Shown here one piece after another: positions 1 through 8,110 of a stretch of 64,000 nt of DNA. Positions within the stretch are counted from its first letter, which is position 1; every line of letters starts with the position of its first letter. Position numbers and translations under genes: made by a program. The notes beneath the pieces are model-generated. The model did not search any database. It worked only from the letters and a program-made list of their open reading frames with translations, and had not been told where the DNA came from. Source of the stretch: Flagellimonas oceanensis (GTDB lineage: Bacteria; Bacteroidota; Bacteroidia; Flavobacteriales; Flavobacteriaceae); contig NZ_RZNA01000048.1 in assembly GCF_003992595.1 (NCBI RefSeq), forward strand, positions 145,537 to 209,536, read 5' to 3'.

Positions 1-493
1 ACAGGTGTTGGGCAACGGGTTGCCAAAAGCTTACTATAGCTGGAACAACACGGTTAAGTATAAGAATTGGGACCTTATGGTAAACCTGAGAGGAGCTTTG
101 GATTATCAGATATTGAACTTCTCGAGAATGTTCTACGAAAACCCAACAATCAGCTATAATACCTTGGATTCCGCTTACGATATGGTTTATGGCAAAGCAG
201 TGTTGCAGGATGTGCAGCGATTTGTAAGCTATTATGTGGAAGATGGGGATTTTCTTAAGATAGACAATATTACATTGGGGTATACATTGCCCAAGGATGC
301 TATCAAGTTTGCCCAGAGTTTCCGCATCTACGCATCAGGTTTGAACTTGGCTACCATAACAGGGTATAAGGGTATCGATCCGGAAGTGAATAGAAACCGG
401 ACTCCTAACGATGGAATCGTTCCAGGTAATGACGATAGGGACAAATACCCTTCAATTAGAACATTTACACTGGGTATCAACTTTACATTCTAA
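1..493 (+). CDS. SusC/RagA-type TonB-dependent outer-membrane receptor, C-terminal part
   Basis: This is the last ~163 residues of a protein that begins outside the window; the frame is open from base 2 to the TAA at 491-493. The text is typical of the end of a SusC beta-barrel: alternating aromatic strands, a segment reading DFLKIDNITLGYTLP (common in the penultimate strands of SusC proteins), and a final strand ending in Phe (LGINFTF), as expected for a barrel recognised by BamA. A SusD lipoprotein starts 10 bp downstream, which confirms the assignment. SusC proteins import glycans or peptides across the outer membrane using TonB energy. The substrate cannot be read from this fragment, but the following genes suggest hydroxyproline-rich glycopeptides (inference). 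Confidence 0.9.
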   Translation, partial: QVLGNGLPKAYYSWNNTVKYKNWDLMVNLRGALDYQILNFSRMFYENPTISYNTLDSAYDMVYGKAVLQDVQRFVSYYVEDGDFLKIDNITLGYTLPKDAIKFAQSFRIYASGLNLATITGYKGIDPEVNRNRTPNDGIVPGNDDRDKYPSIRTFTLGINFTF

Positions 494-503
494 AAAAAAG
501 ATT

Positions 504-2102
504 ATGAAAAATATATTGAACAAAGTGATTTCACTTAGACCAAAAATTTTAACGATCGTAGCAGGTTTATTGCTCTTGCCCATAGCTTGCACGGATTTGG
601 AAGAGGAAGTGTTCTCTGAAGTGACAGAATCCTCCTTTACACCCTCGGAATCGGATATCATTTCCGTAATGGCATCCGCTTACACACCCATGCGGTTTGT
701 AATGGGATGGCAAGGATATTTTGATGTGCAGGAAGAACCCGGAGATATGTTCGTGACACCTACAAGACCTAACGGATGGGATGATGGAGGTACATATAAA
801 AGAATGCACTTTCATGAATGGACAGAGACCCAATGGCAACCAAGAAACACATGGATTACCTGTTTCAATGGAATCAATAGTGCCAATAGGGTGATTCTAC
901 AAGTTGAGTCGGGAGAATTACCGGTAAGCGATGAGCAAGCATCTGCTATCATTGCAGAAATGAGGGCCTTGAGGGCATTGTATTATTCCATGTTGGTGGA
1001 CACCCATGGCAACGTGCCCATTATAGCAAGCTATAGTGATGAACTTCCGGTCCAGAGCCCACGTGCCGAAGTGTACAACTTTATCGTTTCTGAGCTTACA
1101 GCGGTTATACCCAACCTTACCGAGGTCGTAGATCAATCAACCTATGGTCGCATGACCAAGTGGGCGGCCTACCATGTTTTGGCCCGGGTGTACCTAAATG
1201 CTGAAGTTTATACGGGAACCGCTCAATGGGACAAGGTTATTGAAGCATGTGATGAGATTATCGGCAGTGGGGCATTTGAATTGTCCTCCAATTATTCAGA
1301 TATCTTCAGTACGGAGAACCAAGGAAATCCAGAAATGGTGTTCGCGATCCCTTACGATCAAATATTTGCTGGAGATTGGAGCGCCCATATGAAAATGCTT
1401 TTGCCAGATCATCGATTGGTTTTTGATATGCAGGCTCAACCATGGGGAGGGTCTAGCTGTAACCCACAATTTATAGATAGTTATGACCCCAATGATAAGC
1501 GTTTGTCCGATACCTGGTTGATGGGAGATCAATTGAACGCTTCCGATGGCAGTGTGGTAATGACCTTGAGAAAGGAAATGCCAAGTATATACGATTGTGA
1601 TTTTACAGATGGCTTTAGATGTGGTAAGTATGAAATAGAATCAGGGGCCACAGGAGGACTGAGCGTTGACTTTCCGTTCTTGAGATATACGGATGTATTG
1701 ATGATGAAAGCCGAAGCGCTTCTTAGGACCAATAATAGTGATGATGCTGCGACCATAGTGACACAAATCCGTATGCGTTCCTTTGAAAACCCAGCAGAAG
1801 CAACTGTTACGGGTGCTGAGCTTGAAGGCGATACAACGGTGGAATACGGAACATTGGCCGAAGACGGCACCATTGATGATCCAGGGGACCAATCTTCAGT
1901 GCCCTATGGGCGCTTTTTGGACGAACTGGGATGGGAGTTTGCAGCAGAGGCAAGAAGAAGGTCTGATATGATTCGATTCGGTGTGTACCAGACCAAAAGT
2001 TGGTACAACCACACTCCACAAGGCGAGTATACAACACTGTTTCCCATAGGTTTGGAGGAACTCAATACCAATACCAACCTAAGTCAGAACCCTGGTTATT
2101 AG
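504..2102 (+). CDS. SusD/RagB-family surface glycan/peptide-binding lipoprotein
   Basis: 532 residues. The frame is open further upstream, but the ATG at 504 is chosen because it gives a clean lipoprotein signal (basic N-terminus, hydrophobic core, lipobox LPIAC with Cys29) and lies just behind the SusC stop. The mature part has the RagB/SusD layout: a TPR-like helical N-terminal half (AEMRALRALYYSMLVD is the usual helix, followed by HGNVPI) and the C-terminal SusD domain with the recurring phrases FLRYTDVLMMKAEALLR and ELGWEFAAEARRRSDMIRFG. It forms a lid on the SusC barrel and captures ligand at the cell surface. It is the last gene of its operon: a strong hairpin terminator follows at 2163-2193. 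Confidence 0.93.
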   Translation: MKNILNKVISLRPKILTIVAGLLLLPIACTDLEEEVFSEVTESSFTPSESDIISVMASAYTPMRFVMGWQGYFDVQEEPGDMFVTPTRPNGWDDGGTYKRMHFHEWTETQWQPRNTWITCFNGINSANRVILQVESGELPVSDEQASAIIAEMRALRALYYSMLVDTHGNVPIIASYSDELPVQSPRAEVYNFIVSELTAVIPNLTEVVDQSTYGRMTKWAAYHVLARVYLNAEVYTGTAQWDKVIEACDEIIGSGAFELSSNYSDIFSTENQGNPEMVFAIPYDQIFAGDWSAHMKMLLPDHRLVFDMQAQPWGGSSCNPQFIDSYDPNDKRLSDTWLMGDQLNASDGSVVMTLRKEMPSIYDCDFTDGFRCGKYEIESGATGGLSVDFPFLRYTDVLMMKAEALLRTNNSDDAATIVTQIRMRSFENPAEATVTGAELEGDTTVEYGTLAEDGTIDDPGDQSSVPYGRFLDELGWEFAAEARRRSDMIRFGVYQTKSWYNHTPQGEYTTLFPIGLEELNTNTNLSQNPGY

Positions 2103-2162
2103 ATTAAATAGATAGTAAATCAAATTATTGTAATTGTTTGAGTTTGTTGTTTAGTGCATAAT

Positions 2163-2193
2163 AAGCGGATGGGAAACCCCATCCGCTTTTTTT
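2163..2193 (+). terminator. Intrinsic terminator after susD
   Basis: An 11-bp perfect stem (2163-2173 with 2178-2188) around a four-base loop is followed by a run of seven T on the plus strand. It lies between the plus-strand SusD gene and the end of the minus-strand AraC gene, and mainly serves the susCD transcript. Confidence 0.85.
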
Positions 2194-2206
2194 ATGGGTG
2201 TAAATC

Positions 2207-3049
2207 TTAGAACTGTGATTTGAACTGCGTTGGGGAGCATCCTTTCAATGCTTTGAATTTCCTGTTGAAGTTGGCAATATTGTTAAAGCCACATTGATCG
2301 GAAATCATGGAAATGGCCAATTCCGGATTGTTCAAAATGAGCTTGCATGCATTTTCAATCCGTATTTCTATGAGAAACTGGAAGAAAGTCTTGTTTGTCC
2401 GTTTTTTAAAATAGCGGCAAAAAGCATTTTTGCTCATATTGGCCACATTGGCTATTTCATCCAAGCTAATGGGTTCATGGTACCGATCCATGGCATATTT
2501 AAAAACATCGTTCATTCGTTTACCCTCATCATCCGAAAAGGACTTGCGGTATACAAAGGAGGATAAAGGAGTGGTTTTTGATTGCGTAATATGGCTTATA
2601 ATGAACAAAAGAGTCGCTATCTGCTCAATACTGTTCTGTGTTTTTAATTTATTGAACTCTTCAATGATGATTTCCGTATTGGAAACGACCCGCATCCCAA
2701 GTTCGGATTTTTTAAAGAAATCTTTTGTGTTGGAAAGGTCGGAAATGCTGAAGAATTCCTTGCCAAAGGAGTTAATGTCAAAAAAAAGGGTGTGCATCAG
2801 TGATTTCGGGGCAAAAGAAACATCACTCTTAAATGCATGCGGTACATACCCCCCTATAACCAAGATGTCCCCCTCTTTATAATCACTAATGGAATCGCCT
2901 ACGATAAGGGAGCCAGAGCCTTTTGCAATATAACTGATCTGGATTTCCGCATGTTGGTGCAATTGATCATAAAAGACACGCTCGTTGTCCACTTGGTAGA
3001 CCAGGGCCTCATCTTCAGGTTTCGGTATTTTGAACGGTAGTACTTTCAC
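2207..3049 (-). CDS. AraC-family transcriptional regulator (cupin sensor plus HTH)
   Basis: 280 residues. The N-terminal ~110 residues look like an AraC_binding cupin (HQHAEIQISYIAKGSGSLIVGD, then EGDILVIGGYVPHAF). The C-terminal ~100 residues form the double helix-turn-helix of the family (ISLDEIANVANMSKNAFCRYFKKRTNKTF, then MISDQCGFNNIANFNRKFK and GCSPTQFK). It is transcribed away from the hydroxyproline operon. Placed between susCD and the Hyp genes, it is the obvious candidate local regulator of one or both (inference). A repeated promoter element described separately (3096-3123 and 8031-8058) is a candidate binding site. The inducer is unknown; hydroxyproline, a pathway intermediate or arabinose are possible. 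Confidence 0.88.
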   Translation of the reverse strand: MKVLPFKIPKPEDEALVYQVDNERVFYDQLHQHAEIQISYIAKGSGSLIVGDSISDYKEGDILVIGGYVPHAFKSDVSFAPKSLMHTLFFDINSFGKEFFSISDLSNTKDFFKKSELGMRVVSNTEIIIEEFNKLKTQNSIEQIATLLFIISHITQSKTTPLSSFVYRKSFSDDEGKRMNDVFKYAMDRYHEPISLDEIANVANMSKNAFCRYFKKRTNKTFFQFLIEIRIENACKLILNNPELAISMISDQCGFNNIANFNRKFKALKGCSPTQFKSQF

Positions 3050-3095
3050 TTTTTTATACGAATATCATCATAAAAAGCACCTGAATCAATATTTG

Positions 3096-3161
3096 GGGTA
3101 ATATAGTACCACTATTCGTTAATAATGAAGCTTAACCTTGATATTGTGTGGTCTATTTTTG
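3096..3161 (+). promoter_or_regulatory. Promoter of the hydroxyproline operon with upstream repeated element
   Basis: A -7 box TATTTTTG (3154-3161) fits the Bacteroidetes consensus TAnnTTTG perfectly and lies 21 bp before the ATG at 3182. An element at 3096-3123 starts GGGTAATATAGTA and contains the inverted repeat ATAGT-ACC-ACTAT. It recurs with 22 of 28 bases identical upstream of the S9 peptidase gene, at exactly the same distance (58 bp) from that gene's -7 box. It sits where an activator would bind, just upstream of the -33 region. The AraC-type protein encoded divergently is the likely ligand (inference). Confidence 0.6.
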
Positions 3162-3181
3162 TATTCAAAATATATAGCATT

Positions 3182-4105
3182 ATGATACATTGGGAAGGGG
3201 TTATGCCCGCTGTAACCACTAAATTCACAAGCGAGGACGAATTGGACCTTGCCATGTTTGAAACGAATATCAAGGCGCAATTGGATGCCGGTGTACAAGG
3301 GATCATCCTTGGGGGAACCCTGGGTGAGGCCAGTACACTTACCAAACAGGAAAAGGAAACCCTGATAAAAACCTCATTGACCATAGTCAAAGGTCAAGTT
3401 CCTGTTATCATCAACATTGCGGAACAAAGCACCAAGGAAGCCATAGAAGTGGCACAGCACGCTGAAAAGATAGGCGCACAAGGGCTAATGGTATTGCCTC
3501 CAATGCGCTATAAGGCGACCGACCATGAAACAGTTGTGTACTTTAAGGCAATTGCAAACAATACATCGCTGCCCATTATGATCTACAACAACCCTGTGGA
3601 TTATAAAATTGAGGTAACTTTGGATATGATGGAGGAGCTGTCCGAATGCAGTAACATCCAAGCCGTAAAGGAATCCACAAGGGATATTACCAATGTAATC
3701 CGTTTGAAGAACCGTTTCGGAGATAGGTTCAAAGTCTTCACGGGAGTGGATACTTTGGGTCTTGAAAGCCTAGTGATCGGAGCAGATGGTTGGGTTGCAG
3801 GTCTGGTATGTGCATATCCAGCGGAAACTGTGGCCATCTATGAATTGGTCAAAGCAGGAAAATTAGAGGAGGCATTGGCCATATATAAGTGGTTTATGCC
3901 ATTGCTTGAGTTGGATATAAGTCCACAATTGGTGCAGAACATCAAATTGGCCGAAGTGGCCACGGGAATCGGAACAGAATATGTCAGGGCCCCAAGATTG
4001 CCCTTGCAAGGAAAAGAAAGGGAGCGAGTGCTCAAGGTTATTGAAGAAGCCATGAAAAACAGACCAGAGCTCCCAGATTATAAAAACCTAAAAAGTGTAG
4101 TATGA
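3182..4105 (+). CDS. DapA-family lyase, probable 1-pyrroline-4-hydroxy-2-carboxylate deaminase
   Basis: 307 residues, the normal size for the dihydrodipicolinate synthase/N-acetylneuraminate lyase superfamily. Seen: the GGTLGEASTLT substrate loop at 43-53, the Tyr of IYNNP (Tyr135) and the Schiff-base Lys of AVKES (Lys163), both at the positions expected from E. coli DapA (133 and 161). The next three genes complete the trans-4-hydroxyproline pathway, so the likely reaction is conversion of delta1-pyrroline-4-hydroxy-2-carboxylate to alpha-ketoglutarate semialdehyde with loss of ammonia, in the cytoplasm. An upstream in-frame ATG at 3125 is rejected because the -7 box lies between it and 3182. 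The stop overlaps the next start by 4 bp (ATGA), so the two are translationally coupled. True DapA is less likely in this context. Confidence 0.88.
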   Translation: MIHWEGVMPAVTTKFTSEDELDLAMFETNIKAQLDAGVQGIILGGTLGEASTLTKQEKETLIKTSLTIVKGQVPVIINIAEQSTKEAIEVAQHAEKIGAQGLMVLPPMRYKATDHETVVYFKAIANNTSLPIMIYNNPVDYKIEVTLDMMEELSECSNIQAVKESTRDITNVIRLKNRFGDRFKVFTGVDTLGLESLVIGADGWVAGLVCAYPAETVAIYELVKAGKLEEALAIYKWFMPLLELDISPQLVQNIKLAEVATGIGTEYVRAPRLPLQGKERERVLKVIEEAMKNRPELPDYKNLKSVV

Positions 4106-5625
4106 TTACAGGTAAAAACTGTATCGCAGGAGATTTTAGCGCAAAGGGAAGCATTGAGTTCAAAACAATGGATCCCAAATTGAACATTGAGAACCCAACG
4201 ACTTTTGTGGAAGTCACAAAAGAGGAAATTGAGGAAGCGGTCTCATCGGCATGGGATGCCTTTAAGGCCTATCGTAAAGTGTCCGGTAAGCAAAGGGCAA
4301 CTTTTCTAAATGCCATTGCAGATGAGATTCAGGCATTGGACCAAGAACTGATAGATACCTATACCACGGAGTCAGGCCTTCCCGAAGGAAGGGCCATTGG
4401 TGAGCGTGGGCGAACCATGAACCAATTGCGCTCCTTTGCCCAACTGGTGGAAACCGAGGATTGGAGAGGGAACACCTTTGATGCGGCCCAACCGGATAGA
4501 AAACCGTTGCCCAAGGATGATTTGAGAAAAACAATGATTCCATTGGGGCCAGTAGCTGTTTTTGGAGCGAGCAATTTTCCCTTGGCCTATTCCACGGCCG
4601 GAGGTGATACCGCCAGTGCTTTGGCCGCAGGTTGCCCTGTGATCGTGAAATCCCACCCCATGCATGCAGGTACATCAGAATTGGTGGCATCGGCAATAGT
4701 AAAGGCCGCTGAAAAAACAGGTATGCCCAAAGGAGTGTTTTCCAGTATCAATGGAGGGGTCCAGGCAGGAGTGGATTTGGTAAGTCACCCCAAAGTGAAA
4801 GCAGTCGGGTTTACCGGTAGCATCACTGGAGGAAGGGCATTGTTCGACATCGCCTCAAAAAGGGAAGAACCCATCCCGGTATTTGCGGAAATGGGAAGTA
4901 TCAACCCTGTGATCATTACTCCGGATGCCATATCCAAAAGAGGAAAGGATATTGCCAAGACCTATGCGGGATCCATTACTTTGGGAACGGGACAATTTTG
5001 TACCAATCCAGGTCTTTTGCTTACGGTAAAGAACGAAAACACCCAAGATTTCATAAATGAACTGGCGAAAGAGACCATAGCATTGGATCCACAGTGCATG
5101 CTACACCCCAATATCAAGAGCGGCTACGATAAAAATGAAGCCGATGTGACTTCCCAATCTGGAGTGCAAGTTGTGGGTAAGGTGGATGAAGAGTTGGAGC
5201 CCAATTATGCTGCCTCAGTTGTCGCAACGGTTTCAGGGAGTGAGTTTTTGGCCAATCCAAAATTGCATCAAGAAGTTTTTGGTCCATTTTCATTAGTGGT
5301 ACAATGCAAGGATGATGCAGAACTCCTTCAGATCATTGAAGGTTTGGAAGGGCAGTTGACCGGTACCCTTATCGCGGAAGAAAATGGTACCTTAGATTTG
5401 ATGGAGTTGGTGGATGCTTTGCAGAATAGAGTCGGTAGAATCATTTATAATGGTGTTCCCACAGGTGTTGAAGTATGTCCGTCCATGCAGCATGGAGGTC
5501 CCTACCCGGCATCTACGGATTCCAGGTTCACTGCAGTTGGTGTGCATGCCATTAAAAGGTGGGTCAGGCCGATCAGTTACCAATCCTTTCCGCAGACCCT
5601 GTTACCAGAATACCTCAAGGGATAG
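4102..5625 (+). CDS. Aldehyde dehydrogenase, probable alpha-ketoglutarate semialdehyde dehydrogenase
   Basis: 507 residues, the length typical of the KGSADH branch of the NAD(P)-dependent aldehyde dehydrogenase superfamily. Visible motifs are the oxyanion Asn in FGASNFPLAYS (~154-164), the Rossmann loop GFTGSITGGR (236-245), the general-base Glu263 in FAEMGSINP, and the catalytic Cys300 in GTGQFCTNPG. It would oxidise 2,5-dioxopentanoate to alpha-ketoglutarate, the exit point to the TCA cycle. The same enzyme is used in non-phosphorylating arabinose or xylose pathways, but no such upstream enzymes are present here; arabinose goes through araBAD and xylose through xylAB. It overlaps the DapA-like gene by 4 bp. 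Confidence 0.9.
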   Translation: MITGKNCIAGDFSAKGSIEFKTMDPKLNIENPTTFVEVTKEEIEEAVSSAWDAFKAYRKVSGKQRATFLNAIADEIQALDQELIDTYTTESGLPEGRAIGERGRTMNQLRSFAQLVETEDWRGNTFDAAQPDRKPLPKDDLRKTMIPLGPVAVFGASNFPLAYSTAGGDTASALAAGCPVIVKSHPMHAGTSELVASAIVKAAEKTGMPKGVFSSINGGVQAGVDLVSHPKVKAVGFTGSITGGRALFDIASKREEPIPVFAEMGSINPVIITPDAISKRGKDIAKTYAGSITLGTGQFCTNPGLLLTVKNENTQDFINELAKETIALDPQCMLHPNIKSGYDKNEADVTSQSGVQVVGKVDEELEPNYAASVVATVSGSEFLANPKLHQEVFGPFSLVVQCKDDAELLQIIEGLEGQLTGTLIAEENGTLDLMELVDALQNRVGRIIYNGVPTGVEVCPSMQHGGPYPASTDSRFTAVGVHAIKRWVRPISYQSFPQTLLPEYLKG

Positions 5626-5676
5626 GAAACAGAACAATGATTTAAGAATAAGATGGTTTTTTAAAGAGCGCTGCTA

Positions 5677-6684
5677 GTGGCAAGAAAAACTTTTTTTTGT
5701 GTTGATGCACATACCTGTGGCAACCCGGTTCGCGTAGTGGCAGGTGGAGGTCCCAACTTGATCGGGGCGAACATGAGTGAAAAAAGACAGCATTTTCTCA
5801 AGGATTTTGACTGGATCAGAAAAGGATTGATGTTCGAGCCCCGTGGACACGATATGATGAGCGGGAGCATTTTGCTTCCGCCACATAATCCGGATAATGA
5901 TTTTGCGATACTTTTCATAGAAACTTCCGGATGCCTGCCCATGTGCGGACATGGAACCATCGGGACCATAACCGTAGCAATAGAGGAGGGGCTGATAGTT
6001 CCCAAAGTACCGGGGAGCATTAGAATGGAAGCTCCTGCTGGCTTGGTGGAAATTGAATACCGCCAATCGGGCAAAAAAGTGGATTGGGTAAAACTGGTCA
6101 ATGTAAAATCGTATTTAGCAGCAGAAAATTTGACCGTGGAGTGTCCGGAACTGGGCCAGATAACCTTTGATGTGTCCTACGGTGGAAACTACTATGCGAT
6201 TGTGGACCCCCAGGAAAACTTTAAGGGCGTACATGATTTTACGGCGGGTCAAATCATACATTATTCCCAAGTGGTACGAAAGCGTATCAATGAAAAGTAT
6301 CCTGATATGTTTGTGCATCCAGAAGACAGTACCATAAGGGATGTGAGCCATATGCTTTGGACGGGAGACCCTTTGGACCCGACATCTTCGGGAAGAAATG
6401 CCGTTTTTTATGGGGATAAGGCCATAGATCGCTCTCCTTGCGGTACGGGGACCTCGGCTCGTATGGCACAGCTATATGCCAAAGGAAAGTTGGTCGCAAA
6501 CGAAAATTACATTCATGAAAGTTTCATAGGGAGTAAGTTCATAGGTAGGATAGAACTGGAGACCACCTTGGCGGGTAAAAAAGCCATTGTGCCCAGTATA
6601 CAGGGATGGGCACAAGTAACAGGCTATAACAATATCATTATAGATGACGATGATCCATATGCCCATGGGTTCCAGGTACTGTAA
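5677..6684 (+). CDS. 4-hydroxyproline 2-epimerase (proline racemase family)
   Basis: 335 residues starting with GTG; the frame is closed just upstream by TAG, so no ATG alternative exists nearby. Both catalytic cysteines of a true epimerase are present: Cys90 in MCGHGTIG and Cys255 in DRSPCGTGTSA. In trans-3-hydroxyproline dehydratases the first is replaced by Thr, so this is an epimerase. It interconverts trans-4-hydroxy-L-proline and cis-4-hydroxy-D-proline, the first step of the pathway. It lies 51 bp after the aldehyde dehydrogenase and 14 bp before the FAD dehydrogenase gene, in one operon. Proline racemase proper is the alternative, but the neighbours favour hydroxyproline. Confidence 0.92.
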   Translation: MARKTFFCVDAHTCGNPVRVVAGGGPNLIGANMSEKRQHFLKDFDWIRKGLMFEPRGHDMMSGSILLPPHNPDNDFAILFIETSGCLPMCGHGTIGTITVAIEEGLIVPKVPGSIRMEAPAGLVEIEYRQSGKKVDWVKLVNVKSYLAAENLTVECPELGQITFDVSYGGNYYAIVDPQENFKGVHDFTAGQIIHYSQVVRKRINEKYPDMFVHPEDSTIRDVSHMLWTGDPLDPTSSGRNAVFYGDKAIDRSPCGTGTSARMAQLYAKGKLVANENYIHESFIGSKFIGRIELETTLAGKKAIVPSIQGWAQVTGYNNIIIDDDDPYAHGFQVL

Positions 6685-6698
6685 ACCAATTTTTCAGA

Positions 6699-7943
6699 AT
6701 GAAGAAAGTAATTGTTGTCGGGGGAGGGATCTCCGGGCTTTGTAGTGCATATTATTTAGTGAAGGATGGATGGGAAGTCACTGTTTTGGATCAAACAAAA
6801 ATCGATAGTGGTACTTCGTATATCAATGCAGGATATATTACACCAAGTCATTTTGTTCCCTTGGCCGCCCCGGGGATAATTACCCAAGGCCTTAAGTGGA
6901 TGCTCAATAGTTCCAGCCCTTTTTATATGAAGCCCAGATGGGATATGGATTTCTTCAAATGGGCACTATTGTTTAAAAAGTCCGCAACAGCTTCCAATGT
7001 TGAAAGAGCATTGCCTGTGCTCAAAGAGCTCAATCTGAAAAGTAGGACGTTGTATGAAGAATTATTGGCCTCTCATGATTTCGACTTTCATTACGAAAGA
7101 AAAGGGGTTTTGATGGCGTATTGTAGCGAGAAATCTGAAAAGGAGGAGCATGAAGTGGCCGAAAGAGCCATAAAGGAAGGTCTAGAGGTTTCCATACTGT
7201 CCCAAGAAGATTTACGAAAAGTACAACCTGTACTATCCGACCAAGTAAGGGGAGCTGTTCATTACAAGTGTGATGCCCACATGACACCCAATCATTTTAT
7301 GGAGGAACTGAAAGGTTGGCTACAGGAACAAGGGGTGGGTTTTAAATTGGGGCAGAAAGTTGAGGATTTTTCCATAAAGGGCAAACAAATAACATCCTTG
7401 AAGACCCATGATAACAATTATGAGGCTGATGAGTTTGTATTGGCCAGTGGGAGCTGGACATCGAAGCTGGCGGCAACTTTGGGACTTAAAATTCCCATTC
7501 AAGGTGGAAAGGGCTACAGTATGGATGTTAAGAGGCCAACGGGAATAACCCTGCCCACTATTTTAGTGGATGCCAGAATGGCGATAACCCCAATGGATGG
7601 CTTTACCCGATTTGCGGGTACGATGGAGTTTTCCGGCAATAACGATACCATCCAAAAAAAACGTGTAATGGCTTTGTCCAATGCTGTAAAGGCGCACTAT
7701 AGGGATTTTACCATACTTCCTGAAGAACAAGATTCCGCCACCTCCGGACTCAGGCCGGTATCTCCGGATGGATTGCCGTTTATTGGCAAAACCACAAAAT
7801 ATAAAAACCTGACCCTAGCGGCAGGTCACGCTATGATGGGATGGAGCCTGGGACCCATAACAGGAAAGCTGGTGTCGCAAGAAGTGAATGGCTCAAAAAC
7901 TTCGATGGAGATGGCCCTGCTCTCACCTGAAAGGTTTCATTGA
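6699..7943 (+). CDS. FAD-dependent D-amino-acid (D-hydroxyproline) dehydrogenase, DadA/DAO type
   Basis: 414 residues. The N-terminus is a dinucleotide-binding fold (KKVIVVGGGISGLCSAYYL) with an acidic end of beta-2 (VLDQ). The C-terminal part carries the DAO-family phrases SGLRPVSPDGLPFIG and AAGHAMMGWSLGPITGKL. It should oxidise cis-4-hydroxy-D-proline to delta1-pyrroline-4-hydroxy-2-carboxylate, passing electrons to the respiratory chain or to oxygen. Some Pseudomonas species use a multi-subunit enzyme for this step; here a single polypeptide is encoded and no partner subunits are visible. It is the last gene of the Hyp operon. Confidence 0.88.
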   Translation: MKKVIVVGGGISGLCSAYYLVKDGWEVTVLDQTKIDSGTSYINAGYITPSHFVPLAAPGIITQGLKWMLNSSSPFYMKPRWDMDFFKWALLFKKSATASNVERALPVLKELNLKSRTLYEELLASHDFDFHYERKGVLMAYCSEKSEKEEHEVAERAIKEGLEVSILSQEDLRKVQPVLSDQVRGAVHYKCDAHMTPNHFMEELKGWLQEQGVGFKLGQKVEDFSIKGKQITSLKTHDNNYEADEFVLASGSWTSKLAATLGLKIPIQGGKGYSMDVKRPTGITLPTILVDARMAITPMDGFTRFAGTMEFSGNNDTIQKKRVMALSNAVKAHYRDFTILPEEQDSATSGLRPVSPDGLPFIGKTTKYKNLTLAAGHAMMGWSLGPITGKLVSQEVNGSKTSMEMALLSPERFH

Positions 7944-8030
7944 TATTGATTTCTTCCCACGGCTTTTCTTTTGCATTTCGGTTGTTCTTATTCAATTAAT
8001 TGCTTTTTTATGCAGTAGTGAAGGCGTTAA

Positions 8031-8096
8031 GGGTAATATAGTATTAGTATCTGGTAATTTGAATCGGTGTGCAACCATAGATTATCTATAGTTTTA
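8031..8096 (+). promoter_or_regulatory. Promoter of the S9 peptidase/glycosidase run with the second copy of the repeated element
   Basis: The element at 8031-8058 begins with the same 13 bases (GGGTAATATAGTA) as 3096-3108 and keeps the pattern A-N-TAT-N2-G-N-TAAT. A -7-like box TAGTTTTA (8089-8096; 7 of 8 to TAnnTTTG) starts 58 bp after the element, exactly as in the other copy, and 22 bp before the ATG at 8111. This suggests that the peptidase and the Hyp catabolic genes belong to one regulon. Confidence 0.55.
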
Positions 8097-8110
8097 GACT
8101 TATTTAAACT

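Noticed and set aside
411..503. Upstream extension of the SusD frame
   Set aside because: It overlaps the end of susC and would bury the lipoprotein signal that begins at 504.
3125..3181. Upstream start for the DapA-like gene
   Set aside because: The extension contains the perfect -7 box at 3154-3161, and the encoded residues are not part of the DapA fold.
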